Notes: a model not told the origin generated them from the letters alone. A stretch of DNA of 64,000 nucleotides from Alisma plantago-aquatica (GCA_963693085.1 OY856409.1:1169285749-1169349748); one strand, 5' to 3'; numbered from the stretch's first letter, positions 10,739-22,680 are shown. A program made the numbers and translations.

Positions 10739-11561
10739 CCGTCAAACATGGGGCAGGCAAGGAGCTGATGGTCCTTAAGAAAGTGCACGGGATGGAAGAA
10801 ACTGCTTCGCCTAAAGCCACAGAAGGGATGATAAAAAACTTCGACCGTTTCTCGTGTGCTACGCTCACGCAGGATCAGGTAGATGTAATCCTTCTGAAGT
10901 TAGCAGATGCTACCCCGAGGGATGTCATTTACAAGGCGAGCAATGTCGTAGTCCCAATTGATGAGCTAAGGGACGTGGTTAAAGAGGAGGATGTTTGTCG
11001 GTATCGGTATTAACCGCTTGCGTCCAAATTTTACAACCAAAATTCGATCACGCATATATAGCCCATCCTATGCTGTTTAACGACGTTTGCCTAGCCGACG
11101 AATCAGGAGCATAGAAGCTTTTCCTGGAAGAGTTGGAAAGCGGAGTCCCTAGCCAAATCTTCCTGCCAATTCTTCATTATAACCACTGGACGCTCCTAAC
11201 GGTGTACACCTAACAACAAGCATGAATCTTTTACAACAGCTCGGACGGTAACAAGAACCATCTAGTGCTGTGTACATCAGAACTGATGTCATTCGTCGAA
11301 CGATTAACTCGGAAATACTATGATGGGGTGACAAAGATGATACAACCATTCCTGGACACAGAAGCAAACAAATGGCACAAACTTCAGTTCTGCCACCGCA
11401 TCCCACAATAGATCCCATTATCCAATGACTGCGGCATCCACGTCCAGGAATGGATAGCGAATAAAGAGACGACTGACCAGCTCCATCTCATCGATTACCA
11501 CAGCAAAAGAGGAGAATATGTGTGGGAGCTTCTATCTGACGAAGGCGCGCTCGTCGGCTAA
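10732..11561 (+). pseudogene. Cargo ORF, part 4: Ulp1-like cysteine protease domain, broken
   Basis: Open in one frame to 11,013 and readable in that frame to about 11,058, then shifted and continuing to the TAA at 11,559 with four internal stops. The shifted part carries clear Ulp1/C48 motifs: FLPILHYNHWTLLTVYT (catalytic His at 11,184-11,186 followed by Trp), IFYNSSDG (an Asn sits where the Asp is expected) and PLSNDCGIHV (catalytic Cys at 11,430-11,432). Ulp1 enzymes remove SUMO from target proteins; similar domains are carried by several plant transposons. This copy cannot be translated intact. It overlaps the end of part 3 by a few bases, so both were probably one reading frame or two adjacent ones. 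Confidence 0.75.
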
Positions 11562-12583
11562 CCCTCACTGGATTAACATTACCTTGCCTAATCTACTTCA
11601 CAACTCTGGGACAGAGTGTGGAGTAAGCTTGGGGGGGTACCATGGTACCAGTGAGGGAGGTACAAAATTCTGTCAAATTTTCTAACTTAATCTTTTGATT
11701 CTTTTGTTCATCTTGATACATATACATGTTCATATAAAATTTTGAAATTTATGAAAATTTTGCTTATTTTGTTCCCATGCATATGTACAAAGTCGCTATA
11801 TTAGTAAAAACCCTGATGCAACTGTTTGCCAAGTTTATTTTCTTTATGCTAAATATGATGCAAGTCCTGTTATATCTTTTTGATAGTGTTGCTTCAAATG
11901 AACAAAAGAATATGTTTTGCCATGTCAAAAATTTTGAAAAATATAATAATCTCGCAAACAGCTAAGAGACGAGTATGGAGAAGGAAAAAGCTGCCCAAAC
12001 AGCAAGAATCTCTTTGTTTCCCCTTACCAGAAAAAAATCCTAAAAAGAGAGAGAAGCCTTATGAGCATGAATAAAAGCATGAGAGTTGTGCCCAATAAAA
12101 GAAAAAAAATATACACACACTTGTTTCCCAAAAGTACCCATCTTTAGGCATGGTAGATTCGGGGCTGTGGTACGTAGGATGTGAAATCACTGCTCTAAAG
12201 CCAACTGGCTTGGACTGCAGGGACCACTTGCCTTTTAACGGACCCTTACCTGGATGGACCGATGGGAAACAAGAAGAAAACCCAAAAAGCCTTAGCCTAC
12301 CCTATACACAACTTTCTACCCTGAAAATAAAGCTGTTTGGTGTGGAAGCTAACTTCGGAATCATACAACAACGTCTCGCCGAAGTTGTAGAGAATAATCT
12401 CACTTAAACAATAAGGCAAGAAAGATGAAGTCTTTTATTCGTAATGAGGTAGCATTATCTCTAAAGGAATTATGATACTTGTTTTACATCTTAGCCTGGG
12501 AAGCATACTACGCAAGAAGAAGCATCGCCAAATAAAGTTTAAATAATGATTGAGGACAATCAAAAAGCTAAGTTTGGGGGAGT
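11562..12583 (+). other. Element B 3' untranslated region with two purine tracts
   Basis: No gene is seen. Just after the cargo, at 11,623-11,637, lies a purine-tract-like AGTAAGCTTGGGGGG followed by the perfect 14-base palindrome GGTACCATGGTACC (11,636-11,649). The true polypurine tract is AGTTTGGGGGAGT at 12,571-12,583, next to the right LTR. The stretch between is AT-rich, with only short frames of no resemblance to known proteins. Confidence 0.7.
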
Positions 12584-14415
12584 TGATAACACCAATTTTC
12601 GTGACGTTTTTGGCCTTTATTCTGTTATCAAAACTGCCCTTTTTGCCATTTTCCTCTATTTTATATGCAATTTCGCAATAATTAGCCAAGCAATGCTCTC
12701 AGTCCAATATTTCCATCTTTTGCAGAGTTTCCTCCTATTTTGGCCCATTTAGCACCAATAAGGCCGTTCCGGCCCGCAAATAAGTCCAAGACTATCTCAC
12801 CCCCCCTGACGCCCGATACACACGCTGACCGGCGGGGCTGCACGATACGACGACGTGCGACGCAAGAATGCCGCGCGATAGGGTACCGATGGATGACAGA
12901 GCTCTTTACCCGATAGGGAGCCGAGCACGCCGCAACTACTCTATGTGCCACGCGATATCAGCCACCCACCGGCAGGCGCCTCTCGCCTCGACGCCCGACA
13001 GCTGACCTCCTTGTGTCGAGCGATACCGGGCGATACCCGCGTCTGCCGACCACCAACTGAACGGCAGAAAGTAGGACACGTGGCGTTTCGAGCACCATAT
13101 CTTCTCATGACCAGCTGCCTATAAGTAGCAGCTACAGGGAGCCGAAAAGAGAGCTTAGAAAGTTCGGACAAGCTTGGTCACTTCAGGTTTCGGATAGTCG
13201 AGTGATCTTCGGAGGAGACTGCGAGAGCAGGCGTATCGTGCTCCAGTGTTCGTACCGGGCGACACTAGGTGAGCTCTTCCTCATCCCGAGAGGGAGGGGA
13301 CTGGTTCACCTAGGACTGCACCGCGTGACACTGGGAGCCGATATCGGCCAATGTAGATACGCGACACGAGTGCCCGACACCAGTGCCCGGCAATAGGATA
13401 CGCAGCTCCATGCCCGACACGATAACGAACCCGATACGCTCCGCCCATCAGGCGTGTCGCCCGAGAGGGTGTACCGCCCGACTTGAGCATATCGGCCAGG
13501 TCCTTGAGCGATGCAGTTGCCCGTCGCGGTGTGCCGTTTGAGAGAGCGTGCCGTCCGACACGGCTGTATCGGGCTAGGCCCCCTGTCTGATATCAGGCGG
13601 GATGGTTACTGTAGCCTGTCGTCCTTCTACATCAAGAAGGCGACACATACCTTTAATTCTGTCATTTAATTCTAATTAAGACCTTTAGTGTTTATAGAAA
13701 TGGAAATGCTTAATTACTTTTTGCTCTATGCTTGGTGCAATATGTTGGATGACTTCTATGTTTGATGTCCGAACTCTAGCTTGCATGTTTTGGATCACGT
13801 TTCGCATAGCTACCGAATCGTGTTTTCCCGTCGCAACAACTTCGAGAGTTGTGTTGTGGCTCTAGTGTTTGGTCCGATTCTGGAGTACGAGAGTGCCTGG
13901 AACAGAGTTGTTTCAGTAACATTCCATTCTAACTTTGAGCCCAGCAACCTCGAGAGGGGTGCCGAGGCTTGGTTAGAGGTGCCCGCTCTGAGAGGAGGGG
14001 TGTAGGGTGTTACTGGTGCCGCTTGTTTTGTAGTAGTTTTATCCTTCGTACCTTACTCTAGCTCTAGTGTTATCTTTCGGTTTCTATTGCATGAAAACCC
14101 CTAAAAAACTGCTAAATTCTTAAAACCTTAAATCTTTCTAGTAACTCCACTTGGAGATAGTTTTCTTATTTTGTTTGTGACATCTTTACGCTTCCCTTCT
14201 GGGGAATTTATAATCTCTTTTTACCTGCCGGAGTGTAGCGTGTCGATTCTGGGTTCTCAACACTACCCCCCTTGTCCCTGTGTTCGACCCCGTATATCTA
14301 CTTCGACCCCGTAAACAAAGTTGCGGGGGCCTAGAAGGATTCGGGTTTATAAATGTAAAAGCTCGACTACCTCAAATCTGCCTCCAAATTTAGGACGCGC
14401 GATTTAGGCCGGTCA
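12584..14415 (+). repeat. Right (3') LTR of element B
   Basis: 1,832 bases matching 2,600-4,421 with scattered substitutions and indels. The C run of the left copy is reduced and the TATA box has one change (TATAAGTA). CpG-containing positions vary often, as expected from deamination of methylated cytosines. It ends GGCCGGTCA at 14,415. Confidence 0.93.
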
Positions 14416-17400
14416 AGCATCATAGCTCATACCTGGCTATCTTCATCATCTCAAGATACTTGCATGGTTAGCACACATGATAATGGATATATCAATCATA
14501 TTTCAGTTTCAAACTATTCAAGGGTAACACCACTATTCCCTTACCAGGGTTAGGGTTTCCCATTTCATGTTAATCAGGGTTACTCATTCCCTTTGCACAA
14601 TTAAGACCAATGATTTATCATTTCATTGTCCAAGGTTAGAGTTTCATGCTATATAATATAACCCAGAATTAGGGTTTCACATACCTTCACCCTATTTTAG
14701 AATTAGGGCTTACCATTCACATCACATCAAGGTTTATCATACACTAATACCCAATTTAGGGTTAGGTTTCACTATTCCTCCCAATTAGGGTTTTATATTC
14801 CATTACCCACAATTAGGGTTTACTATTCATCCTAATTAGGGTTTATCATCAAGATACCTTGAATTAGGGTTACTCATGTCATTACCCTAAATTCAAAACA
14901 CATCATCCTCCTAGTTTAGGGTTTCACTCAAACTTGTCCTAAATTAGGATTTGAGTTCATTAATCAACTCAATTAGGGTTTTATGATCTCTTTGTCAAGA
15001 ATCATACCTTAATTGTATATCACATTTATTTTTATGTGTTAATCTTGATTGTTACATGAATATCATTCATGTATGAATCTCTCTCTCATCCTATTTAGGA
15101 TGCCCACTACTCAATTCTTGATTAGATTGAGCCTACTCTTTATTCAAATACATACATTTAGCGTTAGCATGATATATTGAATTATTGTATCATTATGCAT
15201 CAATGATTAATCCCACTAAGGATATTAATCATCTAAGTACATCAGGTCTCCAAATGGTTTAATCAATTGAACCTTTAATTACATGAGGAATCCAAATGAA
15301 TTGATCAATTGAACCTGCAATTACATTAGGTGATCAATTGGATTAACCGATTGAATCTTCAATTGCATTAAGTATCCAATTGGATTGAGCATATTGGACC
15401 TTCAATTACATGAGGTATCCAAATGAATTAACCATGTTAAACCTCAAAAATATTTTATTACTTAGACCCTAAACGATTTTAGTTCTCATAAATCAACTGA
15501 CTAAAAACCATTTAAGCAAATTACCCTTGAAACCAATTGGACAAGAAAGGTGTTCGAACCGATTGAACTTTGGCGGTATTGAAACCGTTTGGACCCAAAC
15601 GGTCTTGAGAATGTTTGGGCTCAAACGGTCTTAAGACTGTTTGGTCCAAACCATCTCAAAACCGAATGGACCAAAAAGTCCTTTCAACACTCACATGATT
15701 CATGATTTCAATGGATGAACCGATTATCAATTGAGTCCTTGATTTATTTATCACTTGAACTATTGAATCAACCTTCAATTAGACCATCAATGAGGGTTTT
15801 GAACCCAATTGATCTAGGATTTCAACTCAAGGAACCTTCAATTATGGCTTTGAATCGAATAGCCATCAATGATCAACATTGTGGAATTGATTCCATTGCA
15901 ACTAATGAATCATCATGAAAATTTTGATATGACTAGACCCCAAACGGTCTTGAGGTCATTTGGATGACCTCGAAACAGTCTTGAGACCGTTTGCCTCATC
16001 CTATCCTTGGATTTTGTGAAATTTCATTAGGGTTTAGATCATTAGATTGATCATCAAATCAACACTTAATTGCATTTCAATTTGGTATCTTTGGACCTTC
16101 AATTACTCATCCATACTTAACCCTAAACCTCCAAATGGTCTTGGGCGGCACCCAAATGGTCTTGAGACTGTTTGGGCTCAATCACCCAAAAATCTAAGTT
16201 AACCAAATTGAATTTCAGCACTTAACCCGATTAGGGTTTGCTAATTGATCAACCTTAAACTAATGAACCCTTTGGAATTAATCAATAAAATTTTATGGGT
16301 CATCAACCATCAATATTAGCATCAATTTTTCCAAACGGTAAACCCTGTTCAACTCTCCCAAACGGTTTGAAACCATTTAGCTTCAAACAATTTGATGAAA
16401 CCGTTTGCTTTCAAACAGTTTTGTTGAAACCGAATGTGCAACTTGTTGAAACCGAATGAAGTACAATTCTTTAGGAAATGTGTCCAAGATGATGTCATAA
16501 TCATCCACCTTCATCCCAGTAGATCTTAGTACTTCTGATTTCATGGAATTACCAATTTCAACCAACAATTAATCAAGAATATGAAGGAATCAACGAAATT
16601 GCAAGATTGATAGTTGAATAACAATGTAGAGGGATTCAAGTTATATAACCCACCTTCAATTGAGCTTCAAAACTCCAAGCTCACGTCAACAATGGTGGAT
16701 GCAACTCCTTTCACTATTCCAAGGCTCATCCTCAAGCTTTGAGTGAAAAGGAATGGTTAGAATTGAAGATGGGATCGAGATAAGAAGAAATCATGCATTG
16801 TTTGTAATTTCCACCATGAATTCAAGGTGAAAGGAAGTCAAGAAGCTTACCAACAGGTTGGGGGTCGTCTCCCTGGTCCTTAAAAGCTCCCAATGTATTT
16901 TTTCAAGCAAAGAGAAGAAGTGGATTCGAAATTACCCTTTCATTCTATGGATAAAGGAACATATATGTGAATTTTATTAAAAATTCATTTAAGAGAGAGA
17001 AAGTAGGAATTATCTCTTCCTTTTTCTTGCCACTTGCCCCTTTATCTTCCTTAGGGACGAGGATATCTTATTTGCCTCTTATTCCCTTCAATTATCCATG
17101 ATTTAAAGAAAAGCAAATTAAGCACCTTAACCCTTATAATATTAATATCCTAAAGTTAGTGGATTTTTGTTTTTCTTATCTTAATGTGAGTGAGTTATCC
17201 ACTTGCTTTGAGATATTTCGCAGGCTAGAAAAGGCAAAAGGGTTTTCACACTTGAGAAAATTCAGCCATCTCATTTTTGGTTGAAGGCTCTTCAATTATT
17301 TTATTTATTTTTACATTAAATTGAAATAAAGTTCCAATTATGCTTAAATCTTGATTATTTTAATATCAAGACTTTTTCCTCCAAAATAATACAAATGAGA

Positions 17401-17854
17401 CGCCCCTCTCATTTTATTTTCTCTACATGATTCCAAGAAATATTAGGGACCTTATTGAAGTGATAATTTGCATATTGAACCCTGGGTTTTGGGTAAATTG
17501 CACTTGACACCAAAACTAGGTTTTAATGCACAAAGATTGCTTTATCAGTTCTTTCTTGGTACTCAGGCTGCCACAAGCCATACCTCTGCATCATCTTCAT
17601 TCTCATGATGCTTTAACACATGAGGAACATATTATCATGCACAATTTGCAATTTAACCCCTCAACTTGGGTAATTTGCACTTTAGTCCAAAACAAGTAAA
17701 ATATCATTTCAACATTATTCAAAAAGGACTAAAATTGAAATGTGAGTTCCTCTTGAGCCTTAATTAATTTTCAAAAGATAAGAGCAAGCATCTAATCAAC
17801 TTTATTAAGCAAAACACCTAGGGTTAAAGCATAACCCAGGTAAGGGATGTTACA
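14416..17854 (-). repeat. Shared LTR of family A, second part
   Basis: Continues the LTR interrupted at 2,599 (B's duplicated AGCAT lies at 14,416-14,420) and ends GATGTTACA at 17,854, which is TGTAACATC at the LTR start on the minus strand. With the first part it makes an LTR of about 5.15 kb. It matches 24,419-27,907. It holds a zone of TTAGGGTTT-like motifs (14,540-15,000), a zone of AAACGGTCT/AGACCGTTT inverted repeats (15,540-16,440) and a TATATAA on the minus strand near 16,640. This single LTR is the 5' LTR of A1 and the 3' LTR of A2. Confidence 0.92.
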
Positions 17855-17890
17855 AGTTATCCACCCCTTACAAGGATTTCGTCCCCGAAA
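17855..17890 (-). other. Polypurine tract of element A2
   Basis: On the minus strand this reads TTTCGGGGACGAAATCC, then CTTGTAAGGGGTGGATAACT directly before the LTR start TGTAACA. The GGGGACGAAAT signature and a purine-rich AAGGGGTGG are usual just upstream of the 3' LTR in this type of gypsy element. Confidence 0.8.
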
Positions 17891-17928
17891 TCATCAACAA
17901 AAACATTAAGAGAAAAGAGTAGGGTATT

Positions 17929-18241
17929 TCCTCCTCATCTCTTCCTCTAGTTCCCATGTAGCTTATTCAATGCCACGGTGGTTCTAGAGGACTTTTACAA
18001 GACAAATGTCTTTCTTTTTTAGTTTCTTGATTCTTCTATCAAGAATCAACACAGGTCCTTCAACATATGATATATCATCATTTAGTTCTACCTCCATAGG
18101 TTGCAGAACTAACTCTGTGTCAGGATGACACTTTTTCAACATGGAGATATGGAACACTGGGTGCAATCTATGCAGATCAGGTGGTAACTCCAGCTTATAG
18201 GCTACCTTTCCCATCCTTTCAATGATTGGATAAGGCCCCAT
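17929..18241 (-). pseudogene. A2 integrase C-terminal / chromodomain-like end
   Basis: Contains GPYPIIERMGKVAYKLELP, then LHPVFHISMLKKC, the conserved C-terminal part of gypsy integrase, then ILDRRIKKLKKKDICLVKVL. After a stop at about 17,982 the frame goes on with NHRGIE and ATWELEEEMRRKYP. This is the shortened chromodomain-like tail of Tekay-type elements, thought to guide integration through chromatin contacts. Confidence 0.82.
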
Positions 18242-18427
18242 AAATCTAGGAGCTAACTTCCCCTTCTTTCCAAATCTAAGGATACCTTTCCAAGGTGAGA
18301 CCTTGAGGTATACTATGTCTCCAACTTGGAATTCTAAAGGTCTACGATGCTTATCAGCATATGATTTCTGTCTATCCTATGCAGTCTTTGACTGTTGTTG
18401 TATTACTTTAATCTTCTCAGTTGTTTG

Positions 18428-19438
18428 CTACACAAGCTCAGGACCCAAAAGTTGATACTCCCCTATTTCATACCAACATAAAGGAGATCTACAACATTTA
18501 CCATATAAAGCTTCATACGGTGCCATGTCAATACTATGCCGATAACTATTATTATAAGAAAATTCTATAAAGCTCAGGTGTAGATCCCAACTTCCTACAA
18601 ATTGAAGGACACATGCTATAAGTAAGTCCTCCAAAGTTTGTATGATCCTTTCTGATTGTCCATCCATTTATGGGTGAAAGGTTGTACTAAACCTTAACTG
18701 CATACCTAAAGCTTTATGGAGCCACTCCCAAAAATGACTTGTGAACTGGGGGCTTCTATCATAAATGATAGTAGCTGTAATCCCATGCAAACACACTATC
18801 TCATCTATATATATATGTGCAAGCTTCTCAACAGTGTAGGTTGTTTTAACAGGAATGAAATGTGTTGTCTTAGTCAACCTATCAACTATCACCCAAATGG
18901 AATCATGACTTTTGGTTGTTCTTGGCAAACCAATCACAAACTCCATGGTTACATGATCCCATTTCCACTGCAGTATAGGTAGAGGTTGCATTGTTCCTGT
19001 GGGCTTCTGATGTTCAACTTTAACCTACTGACACACCGAACACTGCATAACAAACTCAGCAACATCTTTCTTCAATCCAGGCCACCAATACATATCTTTT
19101 AAGTTATGATACATCTTGGTGCTTCCTGGATGCATAACATACATCGAAGAATGAGCTTCTTCCAGGACTAACTTTCTTAAGCTATCGACATCAGGTACTA
19201 TCATCCAATCTTGGTAACAGGCTACCTGATCATCTGAATCATGGAAACCATCTTGTTTCTCGCTACCATACTCTGACCTGATCTGTTGAATCACAACATC
19301 AGCCTGTTGTGCTTCTTTAATCTGCTGTCTCAGAGTAGGTTTCACTTGCATCTTAGTTAACAACCCAGATAACAATGATACCTTAAGTTGTACATTATCT
19401 TGCCTTAAGGAGATAAACATATCTCTCTTAGAGCACAC
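18428..19438 (-). pseudogene. A2 integrase (zinc finger and catalytic core)
   Basis: Three open pieces in one frame separated by stops. The piece at 19,025-19,438 has the HHCC zinc finger (EEAHSSMYVMHPGSTKMY, then QCSVCQ). 18,668-18,991 has the core: WDHVTMEFVIGLP, VIVDRLTKTTHF and IIYDRSPQFTSHFW. 18,428-18,667 has SERIIQTLEDLL. Of the D-D-E triad, the first Asp is replaced by Glu (TMEF instead of TMDF), the second Asp (YDR) and the Glu are present. It inserts the cDNA in active relatives; this copy is inactive by stops and probably by the active-site change. Confidence 0.88.
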
Positions 19439-19450
19439 TAAGGAGTTTAA

Positions 19451-19770
19451 CTATGCTTTATCTAAGGCTGGTGTTGTTGATTTTCTGCTTAAAGCATCAG
19501 CAACCACATTGGCTTTCCCTGGATGATAATCAATTATACAATCGTAGTCCTTGATTAACTCCATCCAGTGGCGTTGCCTCATGTTCAACTCATATTGTGA
19601 GAAGATATACTTTAGGTTCTTATGGTCTGTGAAAATCTGGAATGTTTCTCCATAGAGATAATGTCTCCAGATTTTCAAGGCATGGACCACAACAGCTAGC
19701 TCTAGATCGTGTGTCGGATAATTCTCCTCGTGTTTCTTAAGCTATCAAGAAACAAAAGAAATCACTTGTT
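19451..19770 (-). pseudogene. A2 RNase H domain
   Basis: The open piece 19,451-19,690 reads [20 protein letters not shown], then [16 protein letters not shown], the standard end of the gypsy RNase H domain. The catalytic TDH is present. Upstream coding is interrupted by a stop near 19,742. Role in active elements: removal of the RNA strand during reverse transcription. Confidence 0.85.
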
Positions 19771-19899
19771 TATCCTGCATCAACACACATCCTAGACCGT
19801 TCTTAGATGCATCACAGAAAACTACATACCCCTTTCCCTGCTCAGGTAACACCAACACAGGTGCACTTATTAATCTTTCCTTCAACAACTGGAAAGATT

Positions 19900-20741
19900 G
19901 TTAACACTTGTCATTCCAGACAAAAGGAACTTCCTTCCTGGTCAACTTGGTTAGGGGTAAAGCTATAGAACTAAAGTTCTTAATGAACCTCCTGTAATAA
20001 CCTGCTAGTCCAAGAAAACTACGAATCTCCATCGGTGTCCTCGGTTGTTCCCATTGCAGGACACGTTCTACCTTCTTAGGATCAACACAAATACCTGAGA
20101 CAGATATTGTGTGTCCTAGAAAAGAAACTTCTGGTAACCAGAACTCACATTTGCTAAACTTAGCATATAACTTATGCTCTCTTAGCAAAGTTAAAGCCCT
20201 GACGGAGGTGCTGCTCATGCTGTTGAGCATCTCTACTGTAGATCAAGATGTCATCTATAAATACGACAACACACTAATCAAGAAAAGGTCAAAAGATTCT
20301 ATTCATGAGTTCCATGAATGCAGCTGGTGCATTAGTTAGTCCAAATGACATAACTATGAACTCATAGTGACCATACCTTGTCCTAAAGGCAGACTTAGGT
20401 ATGTCACCCTCCTTAATACACAACTGATGGTATCCCAAACTCAGATCTATCTAAGAAAAGACAGTTGCATCATGAAACTAATCAAACAAGTCATCTATCC
20501 TTGGAAAAGGATACTTATTCTTTATAGCTACTTTATTTAACTATCTATAATAAATGCATAACCGCATCAATCCATCCTTCTTCTTAATAAAGAGGACCGG
20601 AGCACCCCATGGTGAAGTACTTGGTCGGATAAATCCTTTCTCAATCAACTCTTGTAGTTGTTTCTTGAGCTCTACCATCTCAGCAGGTGCCATCCTATAC
20701 GGTGTTTGTGCTATAGGTTGCGTGCCCGGAATCAGATTAAT
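19900..20741 (-). pseudogene. A2 reverse transcriptase
   Basis: The fingers/palm region begins with [16 protein letters not shown], and [15 protein letters not shown] follows. The catalytic motif is FIDD at 20,250-20,261 (YxDD family). Several nonsense codons lie before it. A frame shift near 20,200 separates the catalytic part from the open piece 19,901-20,230, which carries [15 protein letters not shown] and [12 protein letters not shown]. Sequence order and motifs are unmistakably gypsy; no full-length product is possible. Confidence 0.9.
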
Positions 20742-21380
20742 CTAAAAATCAATCTCTCGGGGCGGTGAAACACCTGGAAGTTTCTCAGGAAACACATCCT
20801 CAAATTCCCTGACTACCGGAACTTTAGAAGGATGAGAGCTCTCCATTATGGTATCTACCACATGAGCCAAGAATGCACAACATCTCTGTCTCATCAACTT
20901 CTCAACTACCATAGCTGACACTAAATAGGTTGGAAGAATCTTTCTATCTCCTTGAAAGATCCATGTGTCACTGTCATCTGTAAACACAGCCTACTTGGAA
21001 TCACAATCCAAGACAACCTTGTACTTTTCTAGGGTGTCCATTCCAAGAATTATATCAAATCTGTGCATCTCAAGTGGTATAAGATCCACTTGAATTCGAT
21101 GTTCAGAAAAGATAAGAGTGCAGGGAGAACACACCTCCCGTAGCACTACAGATCCCAACAAAGGGGTTTCTAGCAACAAACTATCCATTCTATGTCTGAC
21201 AATCATGTTGCTGTCATATATCACTTCTCGAGTGATAAAGGAATGTGTAGCACCCGGATCAATTAACACAGATATAAAACAGGATGAAGACATATTAGAA
21301 TAAAATAGTTCCACCTGACATGTCACAACTCGTGGATTAACTACTGCCTCAGGCTGATTCATTGGATAGAATCTCTTCAT
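20742..21380 (-). pseudogene. A2 aspartic protease and pre-RT region
   Basis: 21,380-20,991 includes MNQPEAVVNPRVVT, then VLIDPGATHSFI with the active-site D-x-G-A, and DIILGMDTLEKYKVVLDC, the usual second half of the retropepsin. After one stop, 20,987-20,742 has FEDVFPEKLPGVSPPREIDF, the conserved lead-in to reverse transcriptase. Ser of the common DSGA is Pro here, as in many plant gypsy proteases. It would cut the Gag-Pol polyprotein. Confidence 0.88.
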
Positions 21381-21437
21381 TGCCTACTGTTGGCCCTGTT
21401 CTCTATTATTGGATGCAGAAGATCCTGCCTGGGATGC

Positions 21438-22565
21438 TTGTCCACATCCTCACGTACCACTAGAAAACGGCTTTCTCTGAGAACCTTGCTGACTCTGTCT
21501 TGGGGGTTGATTCACTACTACATTCCATTTTGGGAAATCCCTTGCCAGATGTCCTACTAGTCCACATCGATGACAAGTTCTACTCTGTTGATGTGGTCTA
21601 GAGGGTCCAGTTATTGATTTTGATGCTATGCTAGGGGCTCTACTCGGAGGAAAACTACGCCCTCTACCCCTACTTGACATCCACAGCGTCTGGGTATTGA
21701 ACCTCTGTGGTGCTGCCAGTGTAGAAAACCTTAGTTTCTCGAAACCCTCGAACCTTTGTCCATGAAACTGAGGATACACTTACTTATTACTGGTCTATCA
21801 CTTCTCGATCACATACCTTTCTATCCTTCTTACAGACTCTATGAATGTGGCAAACCTCTCTTGGTTCTCTAAAGCAGACACCGGAGTGGTTAATTTAGCG
21901 TTCAACCCCTTCTCAAAACATTGTATCCTCTCCTCATCAGTAGATGCCATATGTAGACAAAACCATAAAAGTTCCATGAACTTAACCTCATACTCGCTAA
22001 TGTTCATTTTTGCCTGCCTAATCCGCTCAAACTGAGTAATTTTCTCATCCAAAAAAGTCTTGGGAAAGTATCTACTGACGAATTCTCATCGGAACTCTTC
22101 CCATCCAATCTCAGCACCTGGCCTCTTGCCCTCCTTAATGGTCCACCAATGACCAGCACTACCTTTCAACAAGTATACATCATATCTCACCTTCTCATCA
22201 TCAGGGATATTAAGGATCCTAAAGGCTTTCTCTAGCTCAGTCAGCCATAAGTCTGCATCAGCTGGATCAGATGTGCCAACATAATCTATGGCCCCAACCC
22301 GCTGAAGTCATTCAAATGTCTTGTGAGCTCCCTATCCTTCATGGTGGGTAGGTTCCCTAGGTGCAGGTAATGGCATCCTATCTGTCATATGAGTCATGGC
22401 TACCATAAACTGCCCAAACATAGCTTGGAAGGTTGGGTTCCCCATATCAGCTTGATTGAACTAGGGTTGTTCAGGTACAAGATCTTACCTATCTTGATCT
22501 CTTCCACCTCCTCCTGGTGAAGCAACGGTGCTCTCAGCAACATGTTCATCGTGTGATCCAGACAT
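21438..22565 (-). pseudogene. A2 gag
   Basis: Start codon at 22,565 (MSGSHDEHVAE). Several stops interrupt the N-terminal half. Open pieces 21,798-22,052 (ISEYEVKFMELL) and 21,450-21,779 follow in one frame. The second has the zinc knuckle CHRCGLVGHLARDF, in which the final Cys of C-x2-C-x4-H-x4-C is replaced by Phe, so RNA binding would be weakened even if translated. Same family as the A1 gag at the window start and the gag remnant of element C. Confidence 0.87.
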
Positions 22566-22680
22566 CTTTAGTTCTTCTTCTCCTCCTATATGAGCAGAAG
22601 ACACTATCAGATAACTGGAAGAAACTAGAACAGACTCAACAACCTTAATCCTATGTCTCTATAGACTCAGTGAACCTAGA

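Larger units (their letters stand above)
2600..14415 (+). mobile_element. Element B: pol-less Athila-like LTR retroelement with Ulp1 cargo
   Basis: Complete LTR element of 11.8 kb flanked by the perfect 5-bp duplication AGCAT (2,595-2,599 and 14,416-14,420). It has two 1.8-kb LTRs that start TGATAACACC and end GGCCGGTCA, a tRNA-Asp primer site and a purine tract next to the right LTR. Gag is Athila-like. No protease, reverse transcriptase, RNase H or integrase motif is visible anywhere inside. From about 7.6 to 11.6 kb it carries a decayed extra coding region ending in Ulp1-like domains. The two LTRs differ by scattered substitutions and small indels, so this is not a fresh insertion. By structure it falls with the pol-less, gag-bearing (TR-GAG-like) elements; mobility would depend on enzymes supplied by relatives. 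Confidence 0.9.
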
